Assembly: GCF_034555375.1 (NCBI RefSeq)
Contig: NZ_CP140706.1
Location: 3,401,001 to 3,465,000 of the forward strand
Length of the DNA stretch: 64,000 nucleotides
Direction of reading: 5' to 3'
DNA from: Pseudomonas sp. B33.4
Lineage (GTDB): Bacteria; Pseudomonadota; Gammaproteobacteria; Pseudomonadales; Pseudomonadaceae
In this document: positions 47,245 to 55,922 of the stretch, piece after piece
How the letters are laid out: every line of letters starts with the position of its first letter
Position numbering within the stretch: the stretch's first letter is position 1
Notes under the pieces: generated by a model
Seen by the model: only the letters and a program-made list of their open reading frames with translations
Databases searched by the model: none
What the model was told of the DNA's origin: nothing
Program-made: the position numbers and the translations under genes

Positions 47245-48057
47245 TCAGTCCAGAAATTCGGGTTTCTGTTTGCTCATATGGGCCGCCATGGCCACGCGCA
47301 AGTCGGTGGATTGCAACATGGCGGCGTTCCAGGTGGCAACGTATTCGAGGCCGTCGTCGATGCGATGGTCGCGCATGTAGCTGATCATTTCCTTGGTGCC
47401 GGTGACCGCGATCGGCGATTTCGACGCGATTTCACGGGCGATGTCGACCACGCCTTCGAGCAGCGCTTCCTTGTCGCTGTACACGCGATTGACCAGGCCG
47501 ATGCTGCGCGCCTCGTCAGCGCCAAAAGTGCGACCGGTGTACGCCAGTTCACGCAGCATGCCGTCACCGATGATCCGTGGCAACCGTTGCAAAGTGCCAA
47601 CATCAGCGGCCATGCCGATATCGATTTCCTTGATCGAGAATTGCGCGTCCTCGGCGGCATAACGCATGTCGCAGGCCGCAATCAGATCGATGGCGCCACC
47701 CAGGCAATATCCCTGAATCGCTGCGAGCACCGGTTTGCGGCAGTTGTCAACCGCGTTGAACGACGCTTGCAGGGTAAGGATCTTGCGGCGCAACAGACGC
47801 GCGTTGCGGCCAACGTCCTTGCCCAGTTCATTGGCGACGCCGGCGAGCATCATCAGGTCGATGCCGGAAGAAAAGTGTTTACCGTTGCCACTGAGCACCA
47901 CCACGCGCACTTCATCGGTATCGTCGATCCACTGGAAGATCTCGACGATCTCGCTCCAGAACGCCGCGTTCATCGAATTGATCTTTTCCGGGCGATTGAT
48001 CTGCACATGGGCGATGTTGTCGGCCAGTTCGACACTGAAGGCGGAGTATTGAGTCAT
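47245..48057 (-). CDS. Delta(3,5)-Delta(2,4)-dienoyl-CoA isomerase-like crotonase
   Basis: A 270-residue crotonase-fold protein. The segment FSIKEIDIGMAADVGTLQRLP matches the ECH1 family, which uses a Glu and an Asp (here in KEID and AADVG) for dienoyl-CoA isomerisation in the breakdown of odd-double-bond unsaturated fatty acids. The oxyanion-hole region is FSSGIDLMMLAGV and the second GYCLGGAIDLIAACDMRYA. Ordinary hydratases have PGxGGTQRL instead of ADVGTLQRLP. It precedes nudC in a likely two-gene operon. Confidence 0.88.
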   Translation of the reverse strand: MTQYSAFSVELADNIAHVQINRPEKINSMNAAFWSEIVEIFQWIDDTDEVRVVVLSGNGKHFSSGIDLMMLAGVANELGKDVGRNARLLRRKILTLQASFNAVDNCRKPVLAAIQGYCLGGAIDLIAACDMRYAAEDAQFSIKEIDIGMAADVGTLQRLPRIIGDGMLRELAYTGRTFGADEARSIGLVNRVYSDKEALLEGVVDIAREIASKSPIAVTGTKEMISYMRDHRIDDGLEYVATWNAAMLQSTDLRVAMAAHMSKQKPEFLD

Positions 48058-48154
48058 GGCAGTGATCCTTTACCGGGCTGAAAATGAGGCCCGAACTATA
48101 ACAAGGCATCACGGTGGCGGTTCGGCCAAATGCGGGACTGCAGCGCGCGTTCTC

Positions 48155-48238
48155 TGTAGGAGCTGCCGAAGGCTGCGATCTTTTGATTTTGTTTTTAAGA
48201 GCCAAGATCAAAAGATCGCAGCCTTCGGCAGCTCCTAC
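48155..48238. repeat. REPIN, family A
   Basis: TGTAGGAGCTGCCGAAGGCT plus GCGATCTTTTGAT inverted against GATCAAAAGATCGCAGCCTT plus CGGCAGCTCCTA. The loop is rich in T. Lies between the dienoyl-CoA isomerase gene and the CorA-like gene. Confidence 0.9.
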
Positions 48239-48260
48239 CCGGGTTATTGCACAACCCCAC

Positions 48261-49184
48261 TCATCTGGCCAAACGCCTTAATCCAAACAACATCCCCCCT
48301 GCCCCCAGCAACATCACCGCCAGAAACACCGGATAGGAAATCCACCACGGTGTCCCCGCCGTCATCATGCTGAACTCCGACATGCCGCCAATGCTCGCAA
48401 TCAGGTTCAACGGCAGAAATACCACGTTGATCAACGTCAGTTTGCGCAGCAGGTTGTTCATGCTGTTGTTCATCAGATTGCCGCGCGCATCGATCAGCCC
48501 GGAAAACACCGTTGAGTAGATTTCCGCCTGCTTGTAGCACTGGTTGTTTTCGATGATCAGGTCGTCGATCAGACCGAGCGCTTCACTGCCGAAATGCTGC
48601 TTCTCGGCATGATTGCGCAGGCGTGTCAGGACCGCGCCGTTGCTGTGCAGTGCGTTGATGTAATAGATCAGGCTTTCGCTGAGGTTGAACATCTGCACCA
48701 GATGCTGGTTCTGCATCGAGGCGTTGAATTTCTGCTGCAGTTCGCGGGCGACCAGTTTGATCACCTTCAAATGGCCGAGGTAGTGATGGATGTTGTTGAA
48801 CAGCAGATCGAGCAACACATCCAGCGGCGTATTCAACGGCTGGCGGGTGCCGAGGCCATGCAGCGGCGTGTCGTCGGTGGCGATCACCAGTAGTTGTCCC
48901 GGGGCGAACAGCAATCCGCACGACGACACTTCAAACGCCAGACTGCCGCCACCGGAATAGTTTTCCGGACGCTTCCAGATCAGGAACAAATGGTCGGGGT
49001 GAAACTCGATGCGTGACACCTCGTCCGGGTCCAGCGCTGACGCCAGTGCATGCGCATCGACCTTGAAATGACTGTGCAGCAAGTCGCGCTCGGCGGCATC
49101 CGGGTTGCTGAACAGCATGACCTCGGCGTCCAGTCGCTCGACCCGCTGCAAGGCGCCGTGGCTCAGTGCAAAGCTGTTGATCAT
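48261..49184 (-). CDS. CorA-family divalent cation transporter with GMS in place of GMN
   Basis: A 307-residue CorA superfamily protein: an N-terminal cytoplasmic alpha/beta domain, a long helix (about 150-245), and two C-terminal membrane helices (LTLINVVFLPLNLIASIGGM and PVFLAVMLLGAGGMLFGLRR). The loop that normally reads GMN and forms the selectivity filter is GGMSEFS here. GMN is nearly invariant in CorA, so ion choice may differ, or the protein may be a sensor. The ATG (MINSFALSHGALQRVERLDA) is 7 bp after the stop of the ATP-grasp gene, so both are in one operon. Confidence 0.86.
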   Translation of the reverse strand: MINSFALSHGALQRVERLDAEVMLFSNPDAAERDLLHSHFKVDAHALASALDPDEVSRIEFHPDHLFLIWKRPENYSGGGSLAFEVSSCGLLFAPGQLLVIATDDTPLHGLGTRQPLNTPLDVLLDLLFNNIHHYLGHLKVIKLVARELQQKFNASMQNQHLVQMFNLSESLIYYINALHSNGAVLTRLRNHAEKQHFGSEALGLIDDLIIENNQCYKQAEIYSTVFSGLIDARGNLMNNSMNNLLRKLTLINVVFLPLNLIASIGGMSEFSMMTAGTPWWISYPVFLAVMLLGAGGMLFGLRRLAR

Positions 49185-49191
49185 CGGCGCA

Positions 49192-50766
49192 TCACCAGGC
49201 CTGACCGCGACGCTTGAGTTCCAGACGGCGCACGAACTCATCCAGCACCAATGAATACAGATCGTCGTGCAAATAAGCGTCTTCGATACCGGCGTCGAGG
49301 TTGGGGTTGTCGTTGACTTCGATCACCACAACCTTGTCGCCCGCCTGTTTCAAATCGACACCGTAGAGGCCGTCGCCGATCAGGTTGGCAGTCTTCACCG
49401 CCAGTTCGACCACCGCACGCGGTGCTTCGTGGATCGCCATCGTCCGGCATTCGCCGTTGACGTCCTGGCCTTTGGCCTTGTGGTTGTAAATTTGCCAATG
49501 GCCCTTCGACATGAAGTATTGGCAGGCGAAAATCGGTTTACGGTTGAGCACGCCGATGCGCCAGTCGTACTCGGTGTAGAAAAACTCCTGAGCCAGCAGC
49601 AACACCGAATGCTCAAACAACTCAGCGGTGGCTTCGAGCAAAGCCTGCTGGCTTTCGACCTTGATCACGCCTCGGGAAAAACAACCGTCGGGAATCTTCA
49701 GCACCAGCGGGAAACCGAGACGCTCGCCCACGCGTTCGAAGTCTTCGGGTCGCTCCTTGTAGAGAATTTCGGTGGCGGGCATACCCAGTTGATGGCTGTT
49801 GAGCAGATCGGTCAGATAGACCTTGTTGGTGCAGCGCAGGATCGATGTCGGGTCGTCCATCACCACCAGACCTTCGCTCTCGGCCTTCTTGGCGAAGCGA
49901 TAGGTGTGGTTGTCGACGCTGGTGGTTTCGCGAATCAGCAGGCCGTCGTACTCGGCCAGCCGCGCATAGTCCTTACGTTCGATCAGTTCGACGTCGATAC
50001 CCATGGTTTTGCCGACCCGGACGAAATTCGCCAGTGCCTTGCTGTTGGAGGGCGGCAACGCTTCCTGTGGATCGTGCAAAATTGCCAGGTCGTAGCGCGC
50101 CACTTGCGGAGAACGCGGTATCCGCCAGACTTTGCGACTGAAACCGTCCAGCGCATTGGCGAACTGATCTTCCTGATCATCGCGCAACTTGTGCAGAGCA
50201 CCAGACTTTATCCCTTCGATGTGCCAGCCGCTAGTTCGGCGAAACTCAACTAACAGAATCGGACAGGGAAACACTTCAAACAACTGCCGGGCCAGATCCT
50301 GTAAGGGCTCGATATGTGTTCGGCCAAAATACAGGGTCAGGGTAAAACCTTCGGTATCACTGTAGAGGTGATGACTGAGGGCTTTCTCCAGGGTTTTATC
50401 AAGATCGTCCAGTGCCAGGCCGTAGAGTGATTTTTTCGTCAGTTCGCTGATGGTGCGCACCGACGGAATCACCTTGTGCCCCCGCGCTTCGGCCAGCAAC
50501 GAACAGTAGTAGCCGTGGCCCAGGTACTTGTAACTGCGGCACAGATTGATCACCTGCACACGTTTTCCCGTCTCGCTGTCGCAACTGTGCTCGAGGTACT
50601 CCTGAGCCGTCACGATGTCTTCACTGGGGAAGTATGACGCCCAGTCTTCCTTGCGCTCGACAATAATTACAACCTGGCTGGATGTTTTGATCGCCGAGTT
50701 CAAATAAGTTGCCGCCGGCAAACTTTGCTCGGATACTTCGCGCCAATGACCCTGTACCGCTGACAT
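49192..50766 (-). CDS. RimK-like ATP-grasp ligase with N-terminal RLAN-type domain
   Basis: A 524-residue protein. The first 210 residues form a domain seen with RimK-like ligases (VVIIVERKEDWASYFPSEDI, GHGYYCSLLAEARGHKVIPS). The ATP-grasp part (about 245-515) has DDPTSILRCTNKVYLTDLL, the ATP-binding lysine in GFPLVLKIPDGCFSRGVIKV and the Mg site EVNDNPNLDAG (483-493). Such ligases join an amino acid or peptide to a carboxylate with ATP hydrolysis. The product is unknown. It is divergent, across 92 bp, from a GNAT-C39 gene that often accompanies this family, and leads into a CorA-like gene. No clear Shine-Dalgarno. Confidence 0.88.
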   Translation of the reverse strand: MSAVQGHWREVSEQSLPAATYLNSAIKTSSQVVIIVERKEDWASYFPSEDIVTAQEYLEHSCDSETGKRVQVINLCRSYKYLGHGYYCSLLAEARGHKVIPSVRTISELTKKSLYGLALDDLDKTLEKALSHHLYSDTEGFTLTLYFGRTHIEPLQDLARQLFEVFPCPILLVEFRRTSGWHIEGIKSGALHKLRDDQEDQFANALDGFSRKVWRIPRSPQVARYDLAILHDPQEALPPSNSKALANFVRVGKTMGIDVELIERKDYARLAEYDGLLIRETTSVDNHTYRFAKKAESEGLVVMDDPTSILRCTNKVYLTDLLNSHQLGMPATEILYKERPEDFERVGERLGFPLVLKIPDGCFSRGVIKVESQQALLEATAELFEHSVLLLAQEFFYTEYDWRIGVLNRKPIFACQYFMSKGHWQIYNHKAKGQDVNGECRTMAIHEAPRAVVELAVKTANLIGDGLYGVDLKQAGDKVVVIEVNDNPNLDAGIEDAYLHDDLYSLVLDEFVRRLELKRRGQAW

Positions 50767-50858
50767 AGAGATTGATCCGTTGGAGAACAAGACCTTTTCT
50801 ATTAAGCACGAAGTTTTTCGAAAGTCTCGTTTCGTTACGCAACTTTTACGGTGGTCAT

Positions 50859-51959
50859 ATGAAGGCTGTTTTTCGTTTGGCGGTAGTTGACGACTTGCCG
50901 GCGCTGCTGGCACTGGAAATGCAATGTTTCACCACTGACCGGCTTACCAGTCGCAGTTTTCAATGGATGATCACCCGCGCTCACGGGCGGCTGCTGGTGG
51001 CCGAGTGCGACGGTCAATTGCTGGGTTACGCGTTGGTGTTGTTCCATCGCGGTACTTCACTCGCGCGGCTGTATTCCATCGCACTCGCCATCGAAGCGCG
51101 CGGCACCGGCCTGAGCAAACAACTGCTGCAACGCATTGAGGCGCTGGCGCTGGAGCACGACTGCGCGTACCTGCGCCTGGAGGTGCGCACCGACAACCCT
51201 GCCGCGATTGCGCTGTATGAACGCAATGGCTACCGGCGCTTTGCACTGATTCACGATTACTACGAAGACCATGCCGATGCGCTGCGCCTGGAGAAACGCA
51301 TTCTTCAGCATCGCGATTCGCGCAGCATCAAGGTGCCCTACTACCGGCAAACCACCGATTTCACCTGTGGCCCGGCGTGTCTGTTGATGGCCATGGGCGC
51401 ACTGCAATCAGAGCGGCTACTGGAGCGACGTGAAGAACTGCAGCTCTGGCGTGAGGCGACCACGGTGTTCATGACCTCCGGCCACGGCGGTTGCAGTCCG
51501 CAGGGATTGGCGTTGGCGGCGTGGCGGCGGGGCTTCAAGGTGTGCTTGCAGTTGAGTCTGGCTGGGCCGCTGTTCCTCGACGGTGTGCGTGATGCGCATA
51601 AAAAAGACGTCATGCGTTTGGTGCACGACGAGTTCACGGCGCAGTTACAGGAAACTGATGTCGAGTGCCTGCTCGGTGTGGCGCTGGATCTGCCGCGACT
51701 GCTGGACGCCGGTGGGCAGCCACTGGTGTTGATCAGCAGCTATCGGCTGACCCGCTCTAAATCACCGCATTGGGTGGTCGTGACCGATTGCGACGAAGAT
51801 TTCGTTTACCTGCACGACCCGGATGTCGATCACAGCCAGCATCGACAGCCCATGGATTGCCAGCATGTGCCGGTGAGCCATGGCGAGTTCGAGAAAATGT
51901 GCCGGTTTGGCCGGGGCAAATTGCGTGCTGCGGTGGTGCTGTATTCCCGCGAAACGTGA
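50859..51959 (+). CDS. GNAT acetyltransferase fused to a C39-like cysteine peptidase
   Basis: A 366-residue fusion. Residues 1-150 are a GNAT domain of the RimI type, with the acetyl-CoA loop EARGTGLSKQLLQRIEAL (79-96) and NPAAIALYERNGYRR (113-127). Residues 155-366 are a papain-like C39 domain: Q164 and C170 in YYRQTTDFTCGPACLL, H304 in SPHWVVVTD, and D320 in YLHDPD. All catalytic residues are intact. C39 peptidases cut after double-glycine leaders, but there is no ABC transporter part here, so it is a stand-alone enzyme. The divergent partner is the ATP-grasp ligase, suggesting the ligase builds, and this protein trims or acylates, a peptide-like product. Confidence 0.9.
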   Translation: MKAVFRLAVVDDLPALLALEMQCFTTDRLTSRSFQWMITRAHGRLLVAECDGQLLGYALVLFHRGTSLARLYSIALAIEARGTGLSKQLLQRIEALALEHDCAYLRLEVRTDNPAAIALYERNGYRRFALIHDYYEDHADALRLEKRILQHRDSRSIKVPYYRQTTDFTCGPACLLMAMGALQSERLLERREELQLWREATTVFMTSGHGGCSPQGLALAAWRRGFKVCLQLSLAGPLFLDGVRDAHKKDVMRLVHDEFTAQLQETDVECLLGVALDLPRLLDAGGQPLVLISSYRLTRSKSPHWVVVTDCDEDFVYLHDPDVDHSQHRQPMDCQHVPVSHGEFEKMCRFGRGKLRAAVVLYSRET

Positions 51960-51968
51960 GAACCCACC

Positions 51969-52055
51969 TGTAGGAGCTGCCGCAGGCTGCGATCTTTTGA
52001 TTTTGAAAAACAAGATCAAAAGATCGCAGCCTCGTTGCACTCGACAGCTCCGACA
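51969..52055. repeat. REPIN, family A, with a small insertion
   Basis: TGTAGGAGCTGCCGCAGGCT plus GCGATCTTTTGAT inverted against GATCAAAAGATCGCAGCCTC. The second arm is interrupted by TCGTTGCACTCGA before CAGCTCCGACA, so this copy is diverging. Confidence 0.85.
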
Positions 52056-52067
52056 GGGGAATACCCG

Positions 52068-53222
52068 TCAAGGTGCGGGCTTCAGGCCGATCTTGTACAG
52101 CGAGCCCTTCTCTTCATCCGTCAGCACATACAAGTAACCGTCCGGCCCTTGCCGCACATCGCGAATGCGCTGCTTGAGTTCGCCGAGCAAACGCTCCTCG
52201 TGCACCACCTTGTCACCATCGAACTGCAGACGAATCAGTTCCTGAGTCACCAAGGCGCCGATAAACGCGTTGTGCTGCCACGGCTTGAAGCGGTCGCCAT
52301 CGTAAAACGCCATACCGGTGACGCCCGGCGACTTCTCCCAGACGTGGTGCGGCGCGACAGTGCCTTCGGCAGTTTTACCCTGGGCTTCCGGGATCGGCTG
52401 CATCGAGTAATTGATGCCGTGGGTCGCCAGTGGCCAGCCGTAATTCTTGCCGCGTTCGATGATGTTCACCTCATCGCCACCGCGCGGGCCGTGCTCGTTT
52501 TCCCACAACGTGCCGGTCCATGGGTTAAGCGCCGCGCCCTGCGGGTTGCGCAGGCCGTATGCCCAGATCTCGGGACGAACGCCGGACTGGCCGACAAAGG
52601 GGTTGTCGTCCGGCACCTTGCCGTCCGGATAAATGCGCACGACCTTGCCTTGCAGCTTGTCGAGATCCTGCGCCGTGGGCCGGTCATTGTTCTCACCCAG
52701 GGTGATGAACAGATAGCCGTCGCGATCAAACACCAGCCGCGAGCCGAAATGGTTGCCCACCGAAAGCTTCGGTTCCTGACGGAAGATCACTTTGAAGTCC
52801 TTCAACGTCTTCAAATCGTCCGAAAGCCGTCCACGCCCGACGGCGGTGCCTGCCTTGTCGCCGGCACCGCCACCTTCGGCAAAAGAAAGATAGACCAGGC
52901 GATCCTCTTTGAAGTCCGGCGACAGCACGACATCCAGTAACCCACCCTGCCCTTTGGCCCAGACCTGCGGCACGCCGGAAATCGGCGCCGACAGCTTGCC
53001 GTCGGCGCTCACCACGCGCAGATTGCCGGGACGTTCACTGACCAGCATGCCTTGGCGATCCGGCAGAAATGCCAAGGCCCATGGATGCTCAAGGCCTGCG
53101 CTGATGGTCGTGACTTCGAGGGTGCCCTGTTCGCTTTGCAGCTCTTTAGGGGCGGCGGCGAATACCGGAGCGCTGATCAGCGCGCCGGCACAGAAAGTGG
53201 CTAGAAGGGTTTTACGCAACAT
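52068..53222 (-). CDS. Soluble PQQ-dependent aldose sugar dehydrogenase (YliI/Asd-like)
   Basis: A 384-residue exported six-bladed beta-propeller of the GSDH family. Signal peptide MLRKTLLATFCAGALISAPV, then FAAAP. Typical segments are GLEHPWALAFLPDRQGMLVS, GQGGLLDVVLSPDFKEDRLV, GSRLVFDRDGYLFITLGENND and WENEHGPRGGDEVNIIERGK, the last holding PQQ/Ca ligands. It oxidises aldoses in the periplasm to lactones, passing electrons to the respiratory chain. AAGGA precedes ATG 53222. The gene for a small secreted protein lies 53 bp upstream on the same strand and may be co-transcribed. Confidence 0.9.
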   Translation of the reverse strand: MLRKTLLATFCAGALISAPVFAAAPKELQSEQGTLEVTTISAGLEHPWALAFLPDRQGMLVSERPGNLRVVSADGKLSAPISGVPQVWAKGQGGLLDVVLSPDFKEDRLVYLSFAEGGGAGDKAGTAVGRGRLSDDLKTLKDFKVIFRQEPKLSVGNHFGSRLVFDRDGYLFITLGENNDRPTAQDLDKLQGKVVRIYPDGKVPDDNPFVGQSGVRPEIWAYGLRNPQGAALNPWTGTLWENEHGPRGGDEVNIIERGKNYGWPLATHGINYSMQPIPEAQGKTAEGTVAPHHVWEKSPGVTGMAFYDGDRFKPWQHNAFIGALVTQELIRLQFDGDKVVHEERLLGELKQRIRDVRQGPDGYLYVLTDEEKGSLYKIGLKPAP

Positions 53223-53253
53223 GCACGATTCCTTTTGTTCGTTTGCAAAGGCC

Positions 53254-53273
53254 GGCAGAACCTCTGTTCTGCC
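53254..53273. other. GC-rich hairpin between the small-protein gene and the sugar dehydrogenase gene
   Basis: GGCAGAA-CCTCTG-TTCTGCC, 7-bp perfect stem, 2 bp beyond the stop of the 106-residue gene on the minus strand. There is no T-run after it, so it may act as an attenuator or mRNA stabiliser rather than a full terminator. Confidence 0.4.
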
Positions 53274-53275
53274 GC

Positions 53276-53596
53276 TCAACGGTTGCTGTCTCCGCTACGC
53301 GAAGGAGGGTTGGGAATGAACGTGGGGGGTGTACTCGGCACCGAGCGGATCGGCTGGCCGTTGCCAATGCCTCGGTTCTCGACCGTAGGCTGACGTGGCG
53401 TCGGCACAGTGTTCGGCCCCCGAACGGGCGGAGCGCTCGGCTGGGTGCCCTGCATGCTATTAGGGTTGGCCCGGCGAATCGGACTGTTGTAGGGGTTGTT
53501 GCTGTTACCCGTCGGGCTTTGGGCCAACAGGACGTCGGCATGAACCAGACCGCCACTGAGGGTCAGGACGACGATGCCAAGCAGAATGCGGTTCAT
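53276..53596 (-). CDS. Small secreted Asn/Pro-rich hypothetical protein
   Basis: A 106-residue protein with a clear Sec signal peptide (MNRILLGIVVLTLSGGLVHA). The mature part is low-complexity and rich in N, P, S and R (for example SPTGNSNNPYNSPIRRANPN), so it is probably disordered. GAGAGG precedes the ATG at 53596 and there is no overlap with other genes, which supports it as real. It sits upstream of the sugar dehydrogenase gene in the same direction. I do not recognise a family. Confidence 0.65.
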   Translation of the reverse strand: MNRILLGIVVLTLSGGLVHADVLLAQSPTGNSNNPYNSPIRRANPNSMQGTQPSAPPVRGPNTVPTPRQPTVENRGIGNGQPIRSVPSTPPTFIPNPPSRSGDSNR

Positions 53597-53785
53597 GACG
53601 CTGCCTCTCGATGGGCCAGGGATAGAGCCTTCGAGTCCACGCTACGCCGAGGGTTCGGATTTGTTAACCCACAAGCCTTAAACAACATGTAACACGGCTT
53701 GACCGAGTCCCTGGAAACCCGCGCATTTCGGGGAAACTTTCAGCCACAGCTGCAGGTCATCCGATCATCACTCGGAGAATGCATC

Positions 53786-54652
53786 ATGGCTCGGGCAATC
53801 TGGAAAGGCGCGATCAGTTTCGGACTGGTACACATCCCTGTCGCACTGGTCTCGGCGACCTCGTCGCAGGGCGTCGATTTCGATTGGCTCGACAGCCGCA
53901 GCATGGACCCGGTGGGCTATAAACGGGTGAACAAGGTCACCGGCAAGGAAGTCACCAAGGAACACATTGTCAAAGGTGTGGCCTATGAAAAAGGTCGTTA
54001 TGTGGTGCTCAGCGAAGAGGAAATCCGCTCGGCGCACCCGGTTTCAACGCAGACCATCGACATCTTTTCCTTTGTCGACGCCGAACAGATTCCCCTGCAA
54101 AACATCGACACACCCTACTACCTGGCGCCGGACAAGCGTGGCGGCAAGGTCTACGCGTTACTGCGTGAAACCCTGAGCAAGACCAACAAGGTCGCCCTCG
54201 CCCGGGTGGTACTGCATACGCGCCAATACCTTGCGGCGTTGATGCCACTGGAAGATGCATTGGTGCTGGTGAAATTGCGCTGGCCGCAGGAGGTGCGTGG
54301 CCTTGACGAGTTGGAATTGGGTCCTGAAGTGACCAAACCGCAGTTGGCCAAGGGCGAACTGGACATGGCCAAGCGGTTGGTGCAGGACATGAGCGCGGAC
54401 TGGAAGCCCGAGGATTACAAGGATGAGTTCGAAGACAAGATCATGGCGCTGGTCGAGAAGAAAGCCCATGAAGGCAAGATCGAGGATGTCGAGACGGTGG
54501 GCGGCGAAGAAGAGCGCAAAACGGCCGATGTTATCGATTTGACCGAGTTGCTGAAACGTAGCCTTGGCGGAAAAGCACCGGCGAAGCCGAAGGCGAAGGC
54601 CGCCACCAAGGCTGCGCCAGCCAAGAGGACAAAGAAGGCCTCGGGAGAATGA
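53786..54652 (+). CDS. ku: Non-homologous end-joining protein Ku
   Basis: A 288-residue bacterial Ku. The start MARAIWKGAISFGLVHIPVA and the segments YKRVNKVTGKEVTKEHIVKG and DTPYYLAPDKRGGKVYALLR are typical. The core ring domain runs to about 230, followed by a short lysine/alanine-rich tail (PKAKAATKAAPAKRTKKASG) that should bind DNA non-specifically. It forms a homodimeric ring on double-strand ends and recruits LigD, whose gene is not in this window. GGAG is 9 bp before ATG 53786. A 29-residue longer frame is less likely because Ku proteins begin at MARAIWKG. Confidence 0.95.
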   Translation: MARAIWKGAISFGLVHIPVALVSATSSQGVDFDWLDSRSMDPVGYKRVNKVTGKEVTKEHIVKGVAYEKGRYVVLSEEEIRSAHPVSTQTIDIFSFVDAEQIPLQNIDTPYYLAPDKRGGKVYALLRETLSKTNKVALARVVLHTRQYLAALMPLEDALVLVKLRWPQEVRGLDELELGPEVTKPQLAKGELDMAKRLVQDMSADWKPEDYKDEFEDKIMALVEKKAHEGKIEDVETVGGEEERKTADVIDLTELLKRSLGGKAPAKPKAKAATKAAPAKRTKKASGE

Positions 54653-54700
54653 CAAATAGAAGGATTGTCAGCCAACTGACAGGTTGTATTTGAGAGAGTC

Positions 54701-54793
54701 ATTGCTAGCAGGCTAGCTCCCACAGGGTTCTGAGTCGAATGAGAAAATTGCTATCACTCAAGACCAAGGTGGGAGCGAGCCTGCTCGCGAAGG
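54701..54793. repeat. REPIN, family B, one arm decayed
   Basis: ATTGCTAGCAGGCTAGCTCC plus CACA (degenerate arm) inverted against GGTGGGAGCGAGCCTGCTCG plus CGAAGG. Lies between the convergent ku and lpxO genes. Confidence 0.75.
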
Positions 54794-54817
54794 GGCCAGC
54801 CAAAGCAATGCAAAAAC

Positions 54818-55729
54818 TCAGATCAGAATGAACACCGCCAGCAAACCGCCGAAGATCGCCCACTTTTCCATGTAGTAGCGCTTGCGATTGCGTTTTTTCA
54901 GCTCTTTACCACGCAGACGAATCTTGTAGATCCGCGTGAACAAGCGGTTGATGCCGCCAGTGCGGTCGCCGGCATCGTTCGGTGCACCGGCAGCCGACAT
55001 CACCGTGCGGCTGAACCAGGCGTTGAACGCTGCAGCCCAGCGGTACTTCATCGGCCGCTCGATGTCACAGAAGAGGATGATGCGATTCTTGTCGGTAGTG
55101 TTTTCGGCGTAATGAATAAACGTCTCGTCGAACATTACCGCTTCGCCATCGCGCCAGTGGTAGCTCTCGCCATCGACGTTGATGTAGCAGCCGGCGTCGT
55201 TCGGCGTGTCCAGACCCAGATGGTAGCGGTAGGAACCTGCATACGGGTCACGATGGCGTACCAGCTTCGAACCCGGTGGCAGCTCGGCGAACATTGCCGC
55301 TTTGATCGAGCCGATGCTCTGCACCAGCTCGGTGGTGCGCGGGCACAGCTTCATCGCCGACGGATGGCTCTCGCCGTACCACTTCAGATAGAAACGCTTC
55401 CAGCCGCTTTTGAAGAACGAGTTGAAACCGACATCGTCGTATTGGTTGGAGCGCTTGATTTCGCCGGCACGCAGCAGGTTTTGCCCTTCTTCGCGGATTT
55501 CTTCCCAGTGCGCCTGCAACGGACTCAGATCAGGGAACTCGGCCGGGTCGAGATAAGGCTTGTTCGGCTTTTTCGAGAACAGATACAGAAAGCAGTTGAT
55601 CGGCGCGAGAAACGTCGAATGGTCGCTGAGCTGTCGACCCAGTTTGTGGCGCACACGGCCACGAAGATGAACGTATGCAATCGAAATGACATAAATAGCA
55701 GCAATGATGAGTTTCACGGAAATCGTCAC
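54818..55729 (-). CDS. lpxO: Lipid A 2-hydroxylase LpxO (Fe(II)/2-oxoglutarate dioxygenase)
   Basis: A 303-residue enzyme of the aspartyl/asparaginyl beta-hydroxylase fold. The iron site is H159-x-D161 (VRHRDPYAGSYRYHLGL) and H206 (FDETFIHYAENTT). A membrane helix lies at each end (VKLIIAAIYVISIAYV and KWAIFGGLLAVFILI). It adds a 2-OH to a secondary acyl chain of lipid A at the inner membrane. With arn in the same window it points to heavily modified lipid A. The gap to ybiT is 369 bp, with no gene seen. Confidence 0.94.
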   Translation of the reverse strand: MTISVKLIIAAIYVISIAYVHLRGRVRHKLGRQLSDHSTFLAPINCFLYLFSKKPNKPYLDPAEFPDLSPLQAHWEEIREEGQNLLRAGEIKRSNQYDDVGFNSFFKSGWKRFYLKWYGESHPSAMKLCPRTTELVQSIGSIKAAMFAELPPGSKLVRHRDPYAGSYRYHLGLDTPNDAGCYINVDGESYHWRDGEAVMFDETFIHYAENTTDKNRIILFCDIERPMKYRWAAAFNAWFSRTVMSAAGAPNDAGDRTGGINRLFTRIYKIRLRGKELKKRNRKRYYMEKWAIFGGLLAVFILI

Positions 55730-55922
55730 ACGTCAGAAGTGAACAAACTGCGCGCTTGGCGGCCTGGGGCCCAGCGTCTTATGCAGTGGTCTGAATACAC
55801 ATGGCACGTCCTTGAGCCCGCGCCAGAAACCGGGCGCTCGGTGAAAGGTGGCATTTTAGCCACAGTTTGTAACCGATAGTGAATCTTCAACTGTGAAAAA
55901 CTGTCCTGCGATCATGCCAATC

